DNA of 47,110 nt from Patescibacteria group bacterium UBA5194 (GTDB lineage: Bacteria > Patescibacteriota > Gracilibacteria > BD1-5 > UBA6164): NCBI GenBank assembly GCA_002412935.1, contig DHWA01000021.1:3434-50543 (forward strand). The letters are read 5' to 3'. Positions within the stretch are counted from its first letter, which is position 1. Every line of letters begins with the position of its first letter. The notes under the pieces are model-generated. The model was given only the letters and a program-made list of their open reading frames with translations, ran no database searches and had not been told where the DNA came from. The position numbers and the translations under genes were made by a program. This document shows, in pieces, positions 1-9,361 of this stretch.

Positions 1-27
1 TATAAATCTTTTTTTAAAGCAATATTT

Positions 28-558
28 TTATATTTTTATTTTTTTCTTGATTCCAACAATAAGTCATCAAGTTATAGAATCCTTAAAATATATTTCATCA
101 ACTATATTTTTTATTATCAAAAATAATCATCTTCATCTTATTGAAAAATGATTTTTAAATCACTCTTTTAATTTATTTTCTCCTAAAATTTGCATTTCTT
201 TTGAAGTTTTATGATATTTTCATTTTCAAGAATCTTCAGCTTCTATAATAAAATTATAACATAAATCATCTTTACTTATAGAAATCCTCATCTTATTTAC
301 ATCTTTTTCTAAACTACCATACTCTATTGCATTATTATTTAATTCATCTGTTATAAGTATCATTTTAAACTTTATAATAGGATCAATATAAAGTGTATCA
401 CATAATAATGATACAAATTTTCTTATAGTTCCTGTATTTGAAAAATTAGAACCATAAATCAACTCTAAATCTAACTTTTTAAAGTTTTCTATTTCTCAAG
501 TTATAAAGGTTGTATCGAAATCTGATAAGTTCAAGTTATCTATAACTAACTTTCTCAT
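28..558 (-). CDS. RsbW/SpoIIAB-like anti-sigma-type histidine-kinase-like ATPase
   Basis: The 176-residue protein has the HATPase_c_2 fold signature of anti-sigma factor kinases. The N box is ITDELNNNAIEYGS (about residues 71-84), followed by the G1 box EDSGKGYH and the G2 segment GRGLFLI, and it ends with the usual VDEI...GGLIVGIKK pattern. Several of these glycines are TGA codons, so the gene is broken under the standard code. Family members bind ATP and sequester a sigma factor or phosphorylate a STAS-domain antagonist. No sigma factor or STAS partner is encoded next to it, so the target is unknown. ATG at 558 is the first start of the frame and gives a beta-strand-like N-terminus typical of the family. 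Confidence 0.75.
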
Positions 559-640
559 ACAGTAATATATTAAAACTTTAGGAATAACAATTAATGTTTC
601 CTTACTATATAATATAACATATTTCAAAAAAAATCAAAAA

Positions 641-676
641 AAATAAGAAATTCTAATAAAATAGAATTTCTTATTT
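641..676 (-). terminator. Intrinsic terminator of the HU gene
   Basis: A 15-bp perfect inverted repeat (AAATAAGAAATTCTA and its complement) lies 16 nt past the HU stop. On the minus strand it is followed by a T-rich run (629-640). Confidence 0.75.
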
Positions 677-691
677 CTTATTTAAGAAAAA

Positions 692-964
692 TTATCTAAC
701 ACTTTCTTTTAAAGTTTTACCAGCTCTAAATACAGGTGATTTCATAGCAGGGATTTTAATAGAAGCTCCAGTTCTTGGGTTAACCCCATTTCTAGCTGCT
801 CTTTTAGAAACTTTAAAAGCTCCAAAACCAGTTATATTAACATCATTACCAGCTTTTAATTCAGAAGTAACAACTCCTATCATAGAAGCTAAAGCTTTAG
901 AAACAGCATCTTGACTTAGACTAGCATTAGCAGCAACTGCTTTAATAAAATCTTGTTTTTTCAT
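692..964 (-). CDS. hup: HU/IHF-family DNA-binding protein
   Basis: This 90-residue protein matches the whole bacterial HU fold: an N-terminal helical dimerisation part (MKKQDFIKAVA, ...LSQDAVSKAL), the strand GFGAFKVSKR, and the DNA-binding arm with the signature RNGVNPRTG followed by IPAMKSPVFRAGKTLKESV. HU bends and compacts DNA as a dimer in the nucleoid. All seven glycines are GGN codons and none is TGA, unlike most genes here, which fits a highly expressed gene avoiding the recoded codon. It is a single-gene unit with its own promoter-like sequence and terminator. Confidence 0.97.
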   Translation of the reverse strand: MKKQDFIKAVAANASLSQDAVSKALASMIGVVTSELKAGNDVNITGFGAFKVSKRAARNGVNPRTGASIKIPAMKSPVFRAGKTLKESVR

Positions 965-995
965 TTTTAATTAGTTATAAAATAAAAACATATAA

Positions 996-1023
996 AATAT
1001 AGCAAATAAAAAAAGAATTTCAA
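996..1023 (-). promoter_or_regulatory. Putative sigma-70-type promoter of HU
   Basis: On the minus strand TTGAAA is followed after 16 bp by TATATT, about 30 nt upstream of the HU start. Spacing and sequence fit a housekeeping promoter, but the background is very AT-rich. Confidence 0.45.
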
Positions 1024-1033
1024 GTTTTTTTTT

Positions 1034-1053
1034 GACTTTTTTTAAAAAAAGTC
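1034..1053. terminator. 20-bp perfect palindrome after the pilus operon
   Basis: GACTTTTTTTAAAAAAAGTC lies just after the last pilus gene (stop at 1069). It can form a hairpin whose descending arm is A-rich on either strand, so it is either a weak terminator or an mRNA 3'-end stabiliser. Confidence 0.4.
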
Positions 1054-1068
1054 CTTTAACATTCCTAT

Positions 1069-1869
1069 TTAGTCATTATAAATAGAATATTTTAATATTC
1101 CTAAATAGTCAGTATTGTCGTATTTAATGCTAATATTCTGCTTATATGTTCATAACTTAGACGATACAATTATATCAGTCCTCGGTTTTGTGAAAAAACT
1201 TCATTTTCCATCAATTTTATAAGAAACCGGAGTATTTTCATTGGAATTAAACAATATTAAATAATTAAAATCATTTTTATTTGCTTCTAAAAAATTGATT
1301 ATTGTATTATTTGATATCATAAAATCTCAAAAAGAATCTAATTGTTTTAAAAATCACTCTGTAATTCAATTAAATCATCATACTCATGATAATCATCAAT
1401 CTGAAGTTATTATATTCCATGACAAATCATTTATATCTCAATTAGATGCTATTAATTCCATATTAAGAACCACTCAGCTTGAAGTATCCTCAGTATAGAA
1501 CAATGGAATTACATCATATGATAATGGCGCTAATTCTCAAGCATAATTTGATACTTTTGAATTAATGTCATATGCAATTATTGGATTTTTATCTTTTTGT
1601 GAATCTTTATTTAATATGTTTGATATTGGATTTCAGTTATCTAAATCTATTTTTTCATAATATCAATATCAATTCTCTTTTATTTTAAGCATTACTAGTT
1701 CTCATGCTCAAGATGTTGCATAATATGATTTTAGATAGTTATAAACTCATTTATTGTCATTTGATTCGACTAAAACCAGCTTTAAAATTGACGAAGTTAA
1801 AGTCAATAAAAATCATATTACAAATATGGTAATAATTATAGAATATCAGCTTTTATTAGTATTCAACAT
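1069..1869 (-). CDS. PilX-like minor pilin / pilus assembly protein
   Basis: The 266-residue protein begins MLNTNKSGYSIIITIF and continues with a hydrophobic helix to about residue 30. The shape is that of a prepilin-like N-terminus, but without the canonical FTLxE; this is typical of PilX/GspK-type minor pilins. The remainder is polar, with repeated Gly encoded by TGA, and is predicted to be outside the membrane. It is the last gene of the minor pilin run (18-nt gap to the preceding gene) and is probably translated from the same transcript. Assignment rests on the N-terminal helix and operon position; the C-terminal domain is not recognised. Confidence 0.65.
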
Positions 1870-1887
1870 AAAATATTTAATTAATTA

Positions 1888-2502
1888 TTAATTTTTTATA
1901 TACTGTTCTCCTAATGTTGTTTGTAAATTTAATTCAGTATTTTTTATCAAATTTGAATTAACTCATTTTCATCACATAGATTTCATCAATAAATTTATTT
2001 GAACCTTTGGTATATGCTCTTTAAATATACTAAATTCAAGATTTTGGATAGTAACAAATGAGTTAGAAAGCATTTCACCATTTTTAAGCAAATAACATTG
2101 ATTGATATTACATTCATTAATATCATCAACTTTTATAAAACTTCATAAAGTTATATTATTTTTGGCTAAATAATAATAATTATTTCCTATTCTAAGTTCT
2201 GATCAAATAGATATTGGGTCACTTCATATACATCAATTACTAATTCATCCTCAACATACTATTAAATCATTTTTTCTTAAATCTTCAGATATAGTTTCAA
2301 TTATATTTTTTGAATTTTCTTGTAAAACTCTATTTATATCTATTTTCATAGATAACTGTGTAGAATTTACAAAAATAAACATAACTGAAACCATAATTAT
2401 AGACATAATCGTAATTGCAACAATAATCTCAACTAAAGTAAATCAAGAATTATGAGTTAACAGTTTATAATTGTCAGTTGTTGGTTTTATAGAGTTTTTC
2501 AT
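1888..2502 (-). CDS. Type IV prepilin-like minor pilin (PilW/PilV-like)
   Basis: The 204-residue protein has a 19-residue leader, then the class III signal G/FTLVEIIVAITIMSII with the conserved Glu at +5 and a hydrophobic helix. The cleavage-site glycine is a TGA codon. PilD-type peptidase would cut after this Gly and methylate the Phe. The C-terminal part has two short Cys motifs (VCGGG and ECNINQC). It lies in a run of four minor pilin genes between PilX-like and PilV-like members, which in other bacteria prime pilus assembly. Confidence 0.8.
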
Positions 2503-2571
2503 TTATTGTAATTATTAATTATTAATTATTTATTTGATAATCTTTTTTTACTCCTATATTCTATATTCTAT

Positions 2572-3207
2572 CTATAGTCTCTTATGATTAGCTAAAATTG
2601 TAGTCAGATTAATCTCGTGATACCCTTTTTTATACCAAATTACTTTTGATATAACCTTATAAGCATCCTTAATTATTACGTCATTTCATAAATCATCTTT
2701 ATATTGTAAATCTTCAAATTTTACATATCTATAAAAACCTGATTTATTATTTCAAGAACCACAATTGTATGTATATTTTTTTGCTGAATTAAGACATAAT
2801 TCATAATCTTTCATAGAAAGATTAGCTATAAATTCTTTTCATTCTTTAAAATCATTTATCTTTTCTATTTTTGTAGAAAATCAAGGAAATATAGAATTAT
2901 AATCTAATTCTACTTTATAATAAGTTCAAGTTTGAATTTGATTTGATACAATATCAAATCAAGTAGTTAAATTTGGATTTATAGAATTCCAATTATGTAG
3001 ATTTGAATAATTTGAGTCTCTGAGATTTTTTACAAGCTCAATTCACTCTCTTGCTAAATTTGAAGCTATAATCTGATTTTTACCATATTCATTTAAATTT
3101 ATACTTGAAGTAATAATAAGATAAATTGAGCTTAATCCTATAGTAAATATAAAAATAGCAACTATTACCTCTATAATTGACATTCAAGATTTATTTTGAT
3201 TTTTCAT
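2572..3207 (-). CDS. Type IV prepilin-like minor pilin (PilV-like)
   Basis: The 211-residue protein begins MKNQNKSG/MSIIEVIVAIFIFTIGLSSIY. That gives a short basic leader, Gly at -1 (TGA), Met at +1, Glu at +5 and a hydrophobic helix, the pattern of PilV/GspI-type pseudopilins (FSLIEVLVA-like). The C-terminal region contains LAREGIELVKNLRDSN, a segment very common in CPR PilV-like proteins, and is otherwise unrecognised. A 20-nt gap separates it from the upstream prepilin, so both are probably cotranscribed. Confidence 0.8.
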
Positions 3208-3227
3208 AAAAATTATTAGTTATAGAA

Positions 3228-3806
3228 TTAATAATCAATTATATTCGTTCAAGTTATATATTTTATTTCTTTAATTGAGTTTGAAGCTTCGGATTGATTT
3301 ATTGATATTTTTATATCTATATTACTTTCATTAAAAGATTTTTTTCACGGTGTACTATCCCGATAATAATAATAACCACTTCAAGAAATAGCCTGAAATA
3401 AAAATAAAAACTTATCTTTATTTTCAACTCAATTTAAATTTATAAATTTATAAAAATCTATTTTTTTAATAAATTTTTTACTATCTGTATTCAATAAATC
3501 AGTAGAGTCTATATCCAAATCATAAGGATAAGAATAAAAAGATATATTGCTTTTATTCTCATCTGAATTATCAAAATAAACTCAAACCGAGACATTTCAA
3601 CTACTTGAATCAAGTCAATTTATAGCCATATTTCTAGCATTATAAAGAGCTTGTGATATATCTTTTGCTGTAAGTTTTAAATTCATCTTATTCTGACTAT
3701 ATGCAAAATTCATATATGCAGCTCATCAAACTAATACCATAATAGTTATAGTAACTATAAGTTCTATGAGTGTAAAAGCTTTGATTTTGGTATATTTTTT
3801 ATTCAT
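3228..3806 (-). CDS. Type IV prepilin-like protein (GspH/FimT-like)
   Basis: The 192-residue protein starts MNKKYTKIKAFTLIELIVTITIMVLVGAAY. It carries the FTLIE signature and hydrophobic helix, but the residue before the cleavage site is Ala rather than Gly. The globular part has LTAKDISQALYNARNMAI, like the alpha-helix region of GspH/FimT minor pilins. The start codon directly follows a hairpin with eight T residues on the coding strand, so transcription from the upstream major-pilin-like gene probably ends mostly just before this gene. It leads the minor pilin run 3806-1069. Confidence 0.8.
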
Positions 3807-3856
3807 AAAAAAAAGATATATAAATTTCTAAATAAAATTATATATCTTTTTTTTTT
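3807..3856 (-). terminator. Hairpin with T-run abutting the start of the minor pilin gene
   Basis: Read on the minus strand, A10-GATATATAA ... TTATATATC is followed by T8 and then directly by the ATG at 3806. The stem is about 17 bp, and the T-run touches the start codon. It probably attenuates read-through from the prepilin gene at 3963-4715 into the minor pilins. A smaller hairpin (ACTTGTA/TACAAGT, 3902-3919) lies upstream of it. Confidence 0.6.
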
Positions 3857-3962
3857 AATTCAAAATTATTTTTTTATAGATATAAATTTTTGAATATAAT
3901 TACTTGTAGATTTACAAGTGATAAAAATACCTAATATAAGAAAATTAAAGATAAATACCCTG

Positions 3963-4715
3963 TTAATAAATCATTTCACAATATTGTTTTACTAAATTTC
4001 AACTTAAATTTAGTAAATAATATCATGATTTCATAAAATATCAAGCATTTTCGTCTACATAATCATCACAAGTTTCTCATATAATTCATGTACTTGCAGT
4101 TCAATACAATACTTGTAATAAATCTCAAGTTCCACTTATGTTTTGTTTATCACTAAAATATACATTATAACTTTCTGTTGTTGTTTGTATATCAAGTCCT
4201 GTTGTTAACAATTGTATATTCTTTTGAATTGGATTATAATCTTTATCCAATATTACTCACACTTTATCTCAATATGATACTGGAAATCTTTCTTGATCTA
4301 CAAGACTTGTTTCATTAATACTATTTTCTAATAATGCTAATATCCCTATCTTTCTTTGTTTTAAATTTAAAAAATATGTAAAATATTCTCAATCTAATGG
4401 ATCTTTTCATCATTCTTCAGATCATATCATATTAAGTATATTTTCACCTACATATCACTGATATCATATAATTTCTCAACTAGCATACACTGTAATTTTA
4501 TCATTTGGTATTGGAATAGATCATTTCATTCTATATGCTTCCATTGCAGATTTTATAATTGATACCTCTGATACTCTAACTGAATCTCTTGATTGTGATA
4601 TATATCAACTATAAGATACATATCAAATAGTTGATAAAATTACTAAAATTGTTATAGTTATTATAAGTTCTACAAGTGTAAATCAATATTTTCTATATAG
4701 TTTATTTTTTTTCAT
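3963..4715 (-). CDS. Type IV prepilin (likely major pilin-like subunit)
   Basis: The 250-residue protein has an 11-residue basic leader, then G/FTLVELIITITILVILSTIGYV with Glu at +5, the canonical type IV pilin N-terminus. The globular domain has SQSRDSVRVSEVSIIKSAMEAYR, as in CPR major pilins, and ends with ENAGYFMKSGYYLLNLSGN and a terminal YCEM segment. It is nearly identical over about 230 residues to the N-terminal part of the neighbouring FISUMP fusion and lacks the extra modules, so it looks like the plain subunit. It has its own promoter-like sequence and a terminator-like hairpin after it. Confidence 0.85.
4001..4701. repeat. Direct repeat copy 1 (prepilin core, 2104-bp offset)
   Basis: This 0.7-kb stretch is nearly identical to 6105-6805 (offset exactly 2104 bp, no indels seen along the checked stretches, only scattered substitutions). 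It encodes the shared prepilin core of two adjacent genes. Confidence 0.85.
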
Positions 4716-4737
4716 ATATAAAGAGAGGAAGTAATTT

Positions 4738-4765
4738 TATTTAAATAGAACTTATAAATAGTCAA
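4738..4765 (-). promoter_or_regulatory. Putative promoter of the plain prepilin gene
   Basis: On the minus strand TTGACT, 16 bp, TAAATA lies 23 nt upstream of the ATG at 4715, inside the 67-nt gap after the FISUMP fusion gene. This would let the plain pilin be made at a higher level than the rest of the locus. Confidence 0.4.
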
Positions 4766-4782
4766 AGAGATAAAAAATCAAA

Positions 4783-6873
4783 TTAATTTTTAATACACCT
4801 AACACTATTCCCATAAGCACGAACATGGATATTATTAGGATTAATACTAGTAGCATCAAAGTTTAAGTTGTACCCATTAGAACTATTAGGCGATGATGAC
4901 CAATAACGACCATTAGTTCCCAGATTATACATATCACCACTAACCCCTGAACGGTAACCTTGAAAAGGTAATTTAAGTGTATCTGATAACTTATTAGGTC
5001 AATTAGATACCCATCATCATGCTAAATATATTTCTGTCCATTCTGCATTTGAAGGTACATGATAATTTATAGGACATGGTCATTGTCTTGCTTCACTTGT
5101 TCATATTGTATTTCACCATAAATTATCATTTTGTGCTATTGCCCAATCATTACTACTTAATATAAAACTTGTTGATGTAAAATATGTAGGTGGATTATAT
5201 CAAGATACATTAGCTAAAGTTGTTGTTGTTGGTCATCATGCTACTGAACCATAATTATTTCACCATTGATAATAATTTCAATATGCTGCAGATACATTTG
5301 TTGCTCATACTGTATTTGATCATAGATTACATGCTTGTAGTGTATATCAAGAATTTGTTCATGCACATACTATTATATTTCATGTACAATTTAGATCAAG
5401 TATACTTTTTCATGGTTCCCATGATGCTACTCATGCTTTTGTTACTGATGCTAATTTATTTCAGTCTGTATCAACATAATACATATACCCCCTTGCTATA
5501 CAATTAGATAAAAATGTTGCTACGACACAACTTGTTCCATTCCAAGCATATCATATATCACATTTATAATTACATGCTGTGGTACTTGCTGTTGTATTAT
5601 ATGTTGTTGTTGTATTTACTGGTAGCCATGATGTACCATTCCATGTTTGGGTATAACTTGATACTGTATTCCGTAATGTTAATGTTGTTGGTTTTGCAGA
5701 ACATGTATATATTTGTGTATTTGCAACACAAGTACTTCAATTCCATGTATAGTTTGTATCACATATATAATTACATGCCGTTGTACTTGATGTTGTGTTA
5801 TATATTGTTGTTGTATTTGCAGGTAGCCATGATGAACCATTCCATGTTTGGGTATAATTACTCACTGTATTCCGTACCGTTCCTGTTGTTGGTTTTGCCG
5901 CACATGTATATGTTTGTGTATTTGCCACACAAGTACTTCAATTCCATGTATAGTTTGTAGTACATACAAATGTACAATTTCAACCAATCTCATTATAATT
6001 CCATATTCATCAATTTTTAATTAATGCATTCGATACTGCAAATTCTGGAATACTTCAACTACAAAGTCAATAAGTCATATCACAATATGTTTTTTCTAAA
6101 CTTCAACTCAAATTTAAAAGATAGTATCATGGTTTCATAAAATATCAAGCATTTTCCTCTACATAATCATCACAAGTTTTTCATATAATTCATGTACTTG
6201 CAGTTCAATACAATACTTGTAATAAATCTCAAGTTCCACTTATGTTTTGTTTATCGCTAAAATATACATTATAACTTTCTGTTGTTGTTTGTATATCAAG
6301 TCCTGTTGTTAACAATTGTGTATTCTTTTGAATTGGATTATAATCTTTATCCAATATTACTCACACTTTATCTCAATATGATACTGGAACCCTTTCTTGA
6401 TCTACAAGACTTGTCTCATTAATACCATTTTCTAATAATGCTAATATTCCTATTTTTCTTTGTTTTAAGTTTAAAAAATATGTGAAATATTCTCAGTTTA
6501 ATGGATCTTTTCATCATTCTTCATATCATATTGTATTAAGTATATTTTCACCTGCATATCACTGATATCATATAATTTCTCAACTAGCATACACTGTAAT
6601 TTTATCATTTGGTATTGGAATGGATCATTTCATTCTATATGCTTCCATTGCAGATTTTATAGTTGATACCTCTGATACTCTAACTGAATCTCTTGATTGT
6701 GAAATACACCAACTATAATATACATATCAAATAGTTGATAAAATTGTTAAAATTGTTATAACTATTATAAGTTCTACAAGTGTAAATCAATATTTTCTAT
6801 TTAATTTATTTTTAAATATTGATTTTTCCATAAATTTTCTACTTAATTTATTTATAAATATTGATTTTTTCAT
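4783..6873 (-). CDS. Prepilin fused to tandem Cys repeats and a C-terminal FISUMP domain
   Basis: The product is a modular pilin-like adhesin of 696 residues (682 if started at 6831). Order: leader; G/FTLVELIIVITIL prepilin helix; a pilin core of about 220 residues nearly identical to the neighbour; two 67-residue repeats (each with TCVANTQ, NYTQTWNG, TTACNY and C motifs); then a Fibrobacter-succinogenes-type (FISUMP) domain with CPINYHVPSNAEWTEIY, GRYWSSSP and the terminal NSVRCIKN. The FISUMP fold is C-type-lectin-like and probably binds a surface ligand. The start is ambiguous because the first 14 codons are duplicated in tandem (starts at 6873 and 6831). The last 70 or so codons use GGN and CGT instead of TGA and AGA. 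It lies 43 nt after pilC. Confidence 0.85.
5531..5932. repeat. Tandem 201-bp coding repeat (two copies)
   Basis: Two direct repeats of 201 bp (5531-5731 and 5732-5932) encode the 67-residue Cys/Asn/Thr-rich units of the FISUMP prepilin. They have diverged by a modest number of substitutions. They are rich in NXT/S-like Asn-Thr runs and Cys pairs, suggesting a rigid extracellular stalk. Confidence 0.85.
6105..6805. repeat. Direct repeat copy 2 (prepilin core)
   Basis: This is the partner of 4001-4701. It encodes the N-terminal pilin core of the FISUMP fusion. Confidence 0.85.
6790..6873. repeat. 42-bp tandem duplication of the prepilin leader
   Basis: 6832-6873 and 6790-6831 are near-identical 42-bp units. 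Each encodes a 14-residue leader (MKKSIFINKLSRKF and MEKSIFKNKLNRKY) and each begins with an in-frame ATG, giving two possible starts. Confidence 0.8.
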
Positions 6874-6916
6874 AAATTTTATAATTAATTTTAATTTTTT
6901 TCAGATTTTTAGAATT

Positions 6917-8038
6917 TTAACTAACAGTCTCTGTAACTTTTAAAATTGCTCAAAATATAGCAAAAGCAAACCATATTACAAAAAATCAGGCGATAAGTAT
7001 AGCAATGGGTTCAATCCATTTCGTGAGATTTCATAAAGAATTATCAACTTCTATTGAATACTGTGAACTAATCTTTTTTGTAACTACATCTAAAGAAGCT
7101 GTTTTTTCTCAAACTGAAAAAAGTTGTATAAAATCAGGAGTAAAATATTTCCCATTTTTATCTAATTCTTGCATTGCATCTGTTATTTTATTTCATTTTG
7201 ATACTTCATTTGAAATCAAAGAAATTAATTCTTGATACTCTATATTATTAATTGCTTTAGAAACCAAATTCAAGGCTTTTACAACTGGTACTCCAGATGA
7301 CATAAGGGTACCTAAATTTGAAGCAAATATTGATAAAATATAATTTCTATAAACATTTCAAACAATAGGAAAATTTAAAATAAAATTAGATATAACTAAT
7401 TTTCATTTCTGTGTATTTTTAAAAAAACTAAAAAATATAAGAAAAAATATAAAAAAGAATATTAATAATATAGAATTATTTCTTATAAAATTAGATACAT
7501 TAATAAGCATAATAGTTGCAAATGGTAATTCTACTCAACTATTATCAAAAATAGGTAAAATAGCAGGTATAACATAAGTCAAAACTATTAAAACAGCAAT
7601 TAAAAGAAAAATAAAAATTATGAGAGGATAAGTTAATGCTCATTTAATTTTTTGTTGTAGATTATGTATTTTTTTCAAGTCTTCACTCAACTTTAAAAAA
7701 GTCGTGTGTAAATCTCCTGTTGTTTCCCCAGATTCTATTATAGCAGTCTCTGAATTTGAAAAAATCATAGGCATTTTTTTCATAGATTTACTAAATGAAT
7801 CTCAACTTGATATATACATTTTTAGTTCATGAATTTTACTTACAAAAAAAGTATTTCTTATTTTATTTGAAACTGAAGATAAAGCATCAGATATTGATAC
7901 TCCTCATTCTATCATCATTCACATATAATCATAAAAATTATATTTATCTACCAATGATACTTTCTTGAAGAAATAAAAGTTATCATACATATTTTCATCT
8001 ACTTGTTTATTTGTATTTATTTCTATTTCATTATTCAT
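6917..8038 (-). CDS. pilC: Type IV pilus inner-membrane platform protein PilC (T2SSF family)
   Basis: The 373-residue protein has the twin-domain GspF/PilC architecture. The first repeat contains MMIEGGVSISDAL and the signature ESGETTGDL. Then come hydrophobic segments (about residues 137-165 and 190-210), the second repeat with LGTLMSSGVPVVKAL and FSVGEKTASL, and a C-terminal membrane helix with EPIAILIAGFFV. PilC is the platform on which the assembly ATPase acts during pilus extension. The gene lies between PilO-like and prepilin genes. The assembly ATPases PilB/PilT and the peptidase PilD are not in this window. Confidence 0.93.
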
Positions 8039-8052
8039 AATTTTGTAAAAGA

Positions 8053-8589
8053 TTATTTATAAAACATTCTTATTGGTATAGTAACTTGAAACCCTCATTT
8101 ATTATCAGTATCATTAGGAAAAGAAAAATTATCAATAAAAAATTGGTAAGATGATTCTTCTGATGTAATAAAATCAAGCAGTTCAAACATTTTTTGTTCA
8201 TCTGATACTGTTATAATTAAATTAATTTTACTTTCATTAAATCAATATTCATTTTTTGTTCATTTATCAAAGTTTATAGAATCTATAATAGTATATCAAC
8301 TTCAACTTTTATTATTACTTATAAAACCATAGAAATATTCTATTAATTCATCTTCTTTAACTTCTTTTAAATATTTATTCATTTTCAAATCTTTTCACAA
8401 GTTTTTTTCAATTTCTTGTAATTTTTTTAAAGTTTCTCATTGTGTTTTATACTCTGTTTGTTTTGTTTCAACTAAATCCATATTTTTTAAAACAGAAAAA
8501 TATAAATTTTTTGTAAAAAAGATTAGTATAAAAAGAGATAAAAGTATCAAAGAATAAAAAAATAATTTATTTTGATTATTTGTTTGCAT
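8053..8589 (-). CDS. PilO-like pilus assembly protein
   Basis: The 178-residue protein has one N-terminal membrane helix (about residues 9-28), a coiled-coil-like stretch (YKTQGETLKKLQEIEKNLGK) and a C-terminal alpha/beta domain ending GGFQVTIPIRMFYK. That is the shape of PilO/GspM alignment-complex proteins. It is located between pilN-like and pilC genes with gaps of 19 and 14 nt, which is the conserved pilNO-pilC order. Sequence similarity alone is weak, so context carries much of the call. Confidence 0.65.
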
Positions 8590-8608
8590 ATTTTTAAAAG
8601 ATTAAGAA

Positions 8609-9124
8609 TTATTTTAATTTAAAATTTACATTAAAAGTCATATTATCATTTCAATTAAATGTATTTATAAAATCTAAGTCAAAAAGAGAATTTTTATCTT
8701 CTCTATAACTTTTTATAAAGTATGAAACTCTATTTGCTGCTGTCATATTTATATTAAAAGGTACAAAAACAGATGTAGATATAACTCAATTTGAGTAATT
8801 AAATCATTTAAAAATAATTGTATATGAATTTTGCAGTTCCCTAATATTGTATATAAAATTATTAATCTTTGATTTTTTTTCTAAACTTTCAACCAATTTT
8901 TTATTTTCTTCAAGTAGAGTATAAACTTGTACTCATTTATTTTCTTGTAATTTTTTTATAGAAGTATTATATTTTCATATATTTTCCTCTAGATTTTGAA
9001 TTTTATTTTCAAAATATGAATTAAAAAGAAATAGTCATACAACAATTATAATTGATAAAGCTAGAAAACCATATCATATAACAAATAATTTATTTTTTTG
9101 TTTTGTTTCTTCTTGTGAAATCAT
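8609..9124 (-). CDS. PilN-like pilus assembly protein
   Basis: The 171-residue protein has a cytoplasmic N-terminus, one membrane helix (about residues 13-34, IGYGFLALSIIIVVGLFLF), a coiled coil (KIQNLEENIGKYNTSIKKLQEN) and a C-terminal ferredoxin-like domain. This matches PilN/GspL-C of the inner-membrane alignment complex. It is the first gene of the pilus operon, and a good promoter-like sequence lies about 60 nt upstream. No PilM actin-like partner is found next to it. Confidence 0.65.
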
Positions 9125-9181
9125 ATCTTATATAGATAAAAAGATAAAAGATAAGAATTTAAAAATCTTATACTATTTATT

Positions 9182-9210
9182 ATTCTATCATAATTTTATG
9201 ATATAAGCAA
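9182..9210 (-). promoter_or_regulatory. Putative promoter of the pilus operon
   Basis: On the minus strand TTGCTT, 17 bp, TAGAAT lies about 60 nt upstream of the PilN-like start. It is positioned just after the terminator of the preceding gene. Confidence 0.45.
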
Positions 9211-9220
9211 AAATAATCAT

Positions 9221-9256
9221 AAAAAAACTATTTTTTCTAAAAAAAATAGTTTTTTT
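9221..9256 (-). terminator. Intrinsic terminator
   Basis: AAAAAAACTATTTTTT, a CTAA loop, then AAAAAATAGTTTTTTT forms a long A/T stem with T-runs on both strands. It separates the VirB2-like gene from the pilus operon. Confidence 0.65.
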
Positions 9257-9361
9257 ATTTTAAAATTTAAATTATAAACAAGAATTAATCAGTAAACTAC
9301 CACTAATGTTATAATAGTTTAAATAAAAAATTATATTTCTATTATACTTTAACATAGTGTA

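Noticed and set aside
5220..5960. Leu/Tyr/Met-rich plus-strand open frames opposite the FISUMP prepilin
   Set aside because: They are antisense reading of Asn/Thr-rich repeats; no homologous motifs, and the minus-strand frame is complete with known domains.
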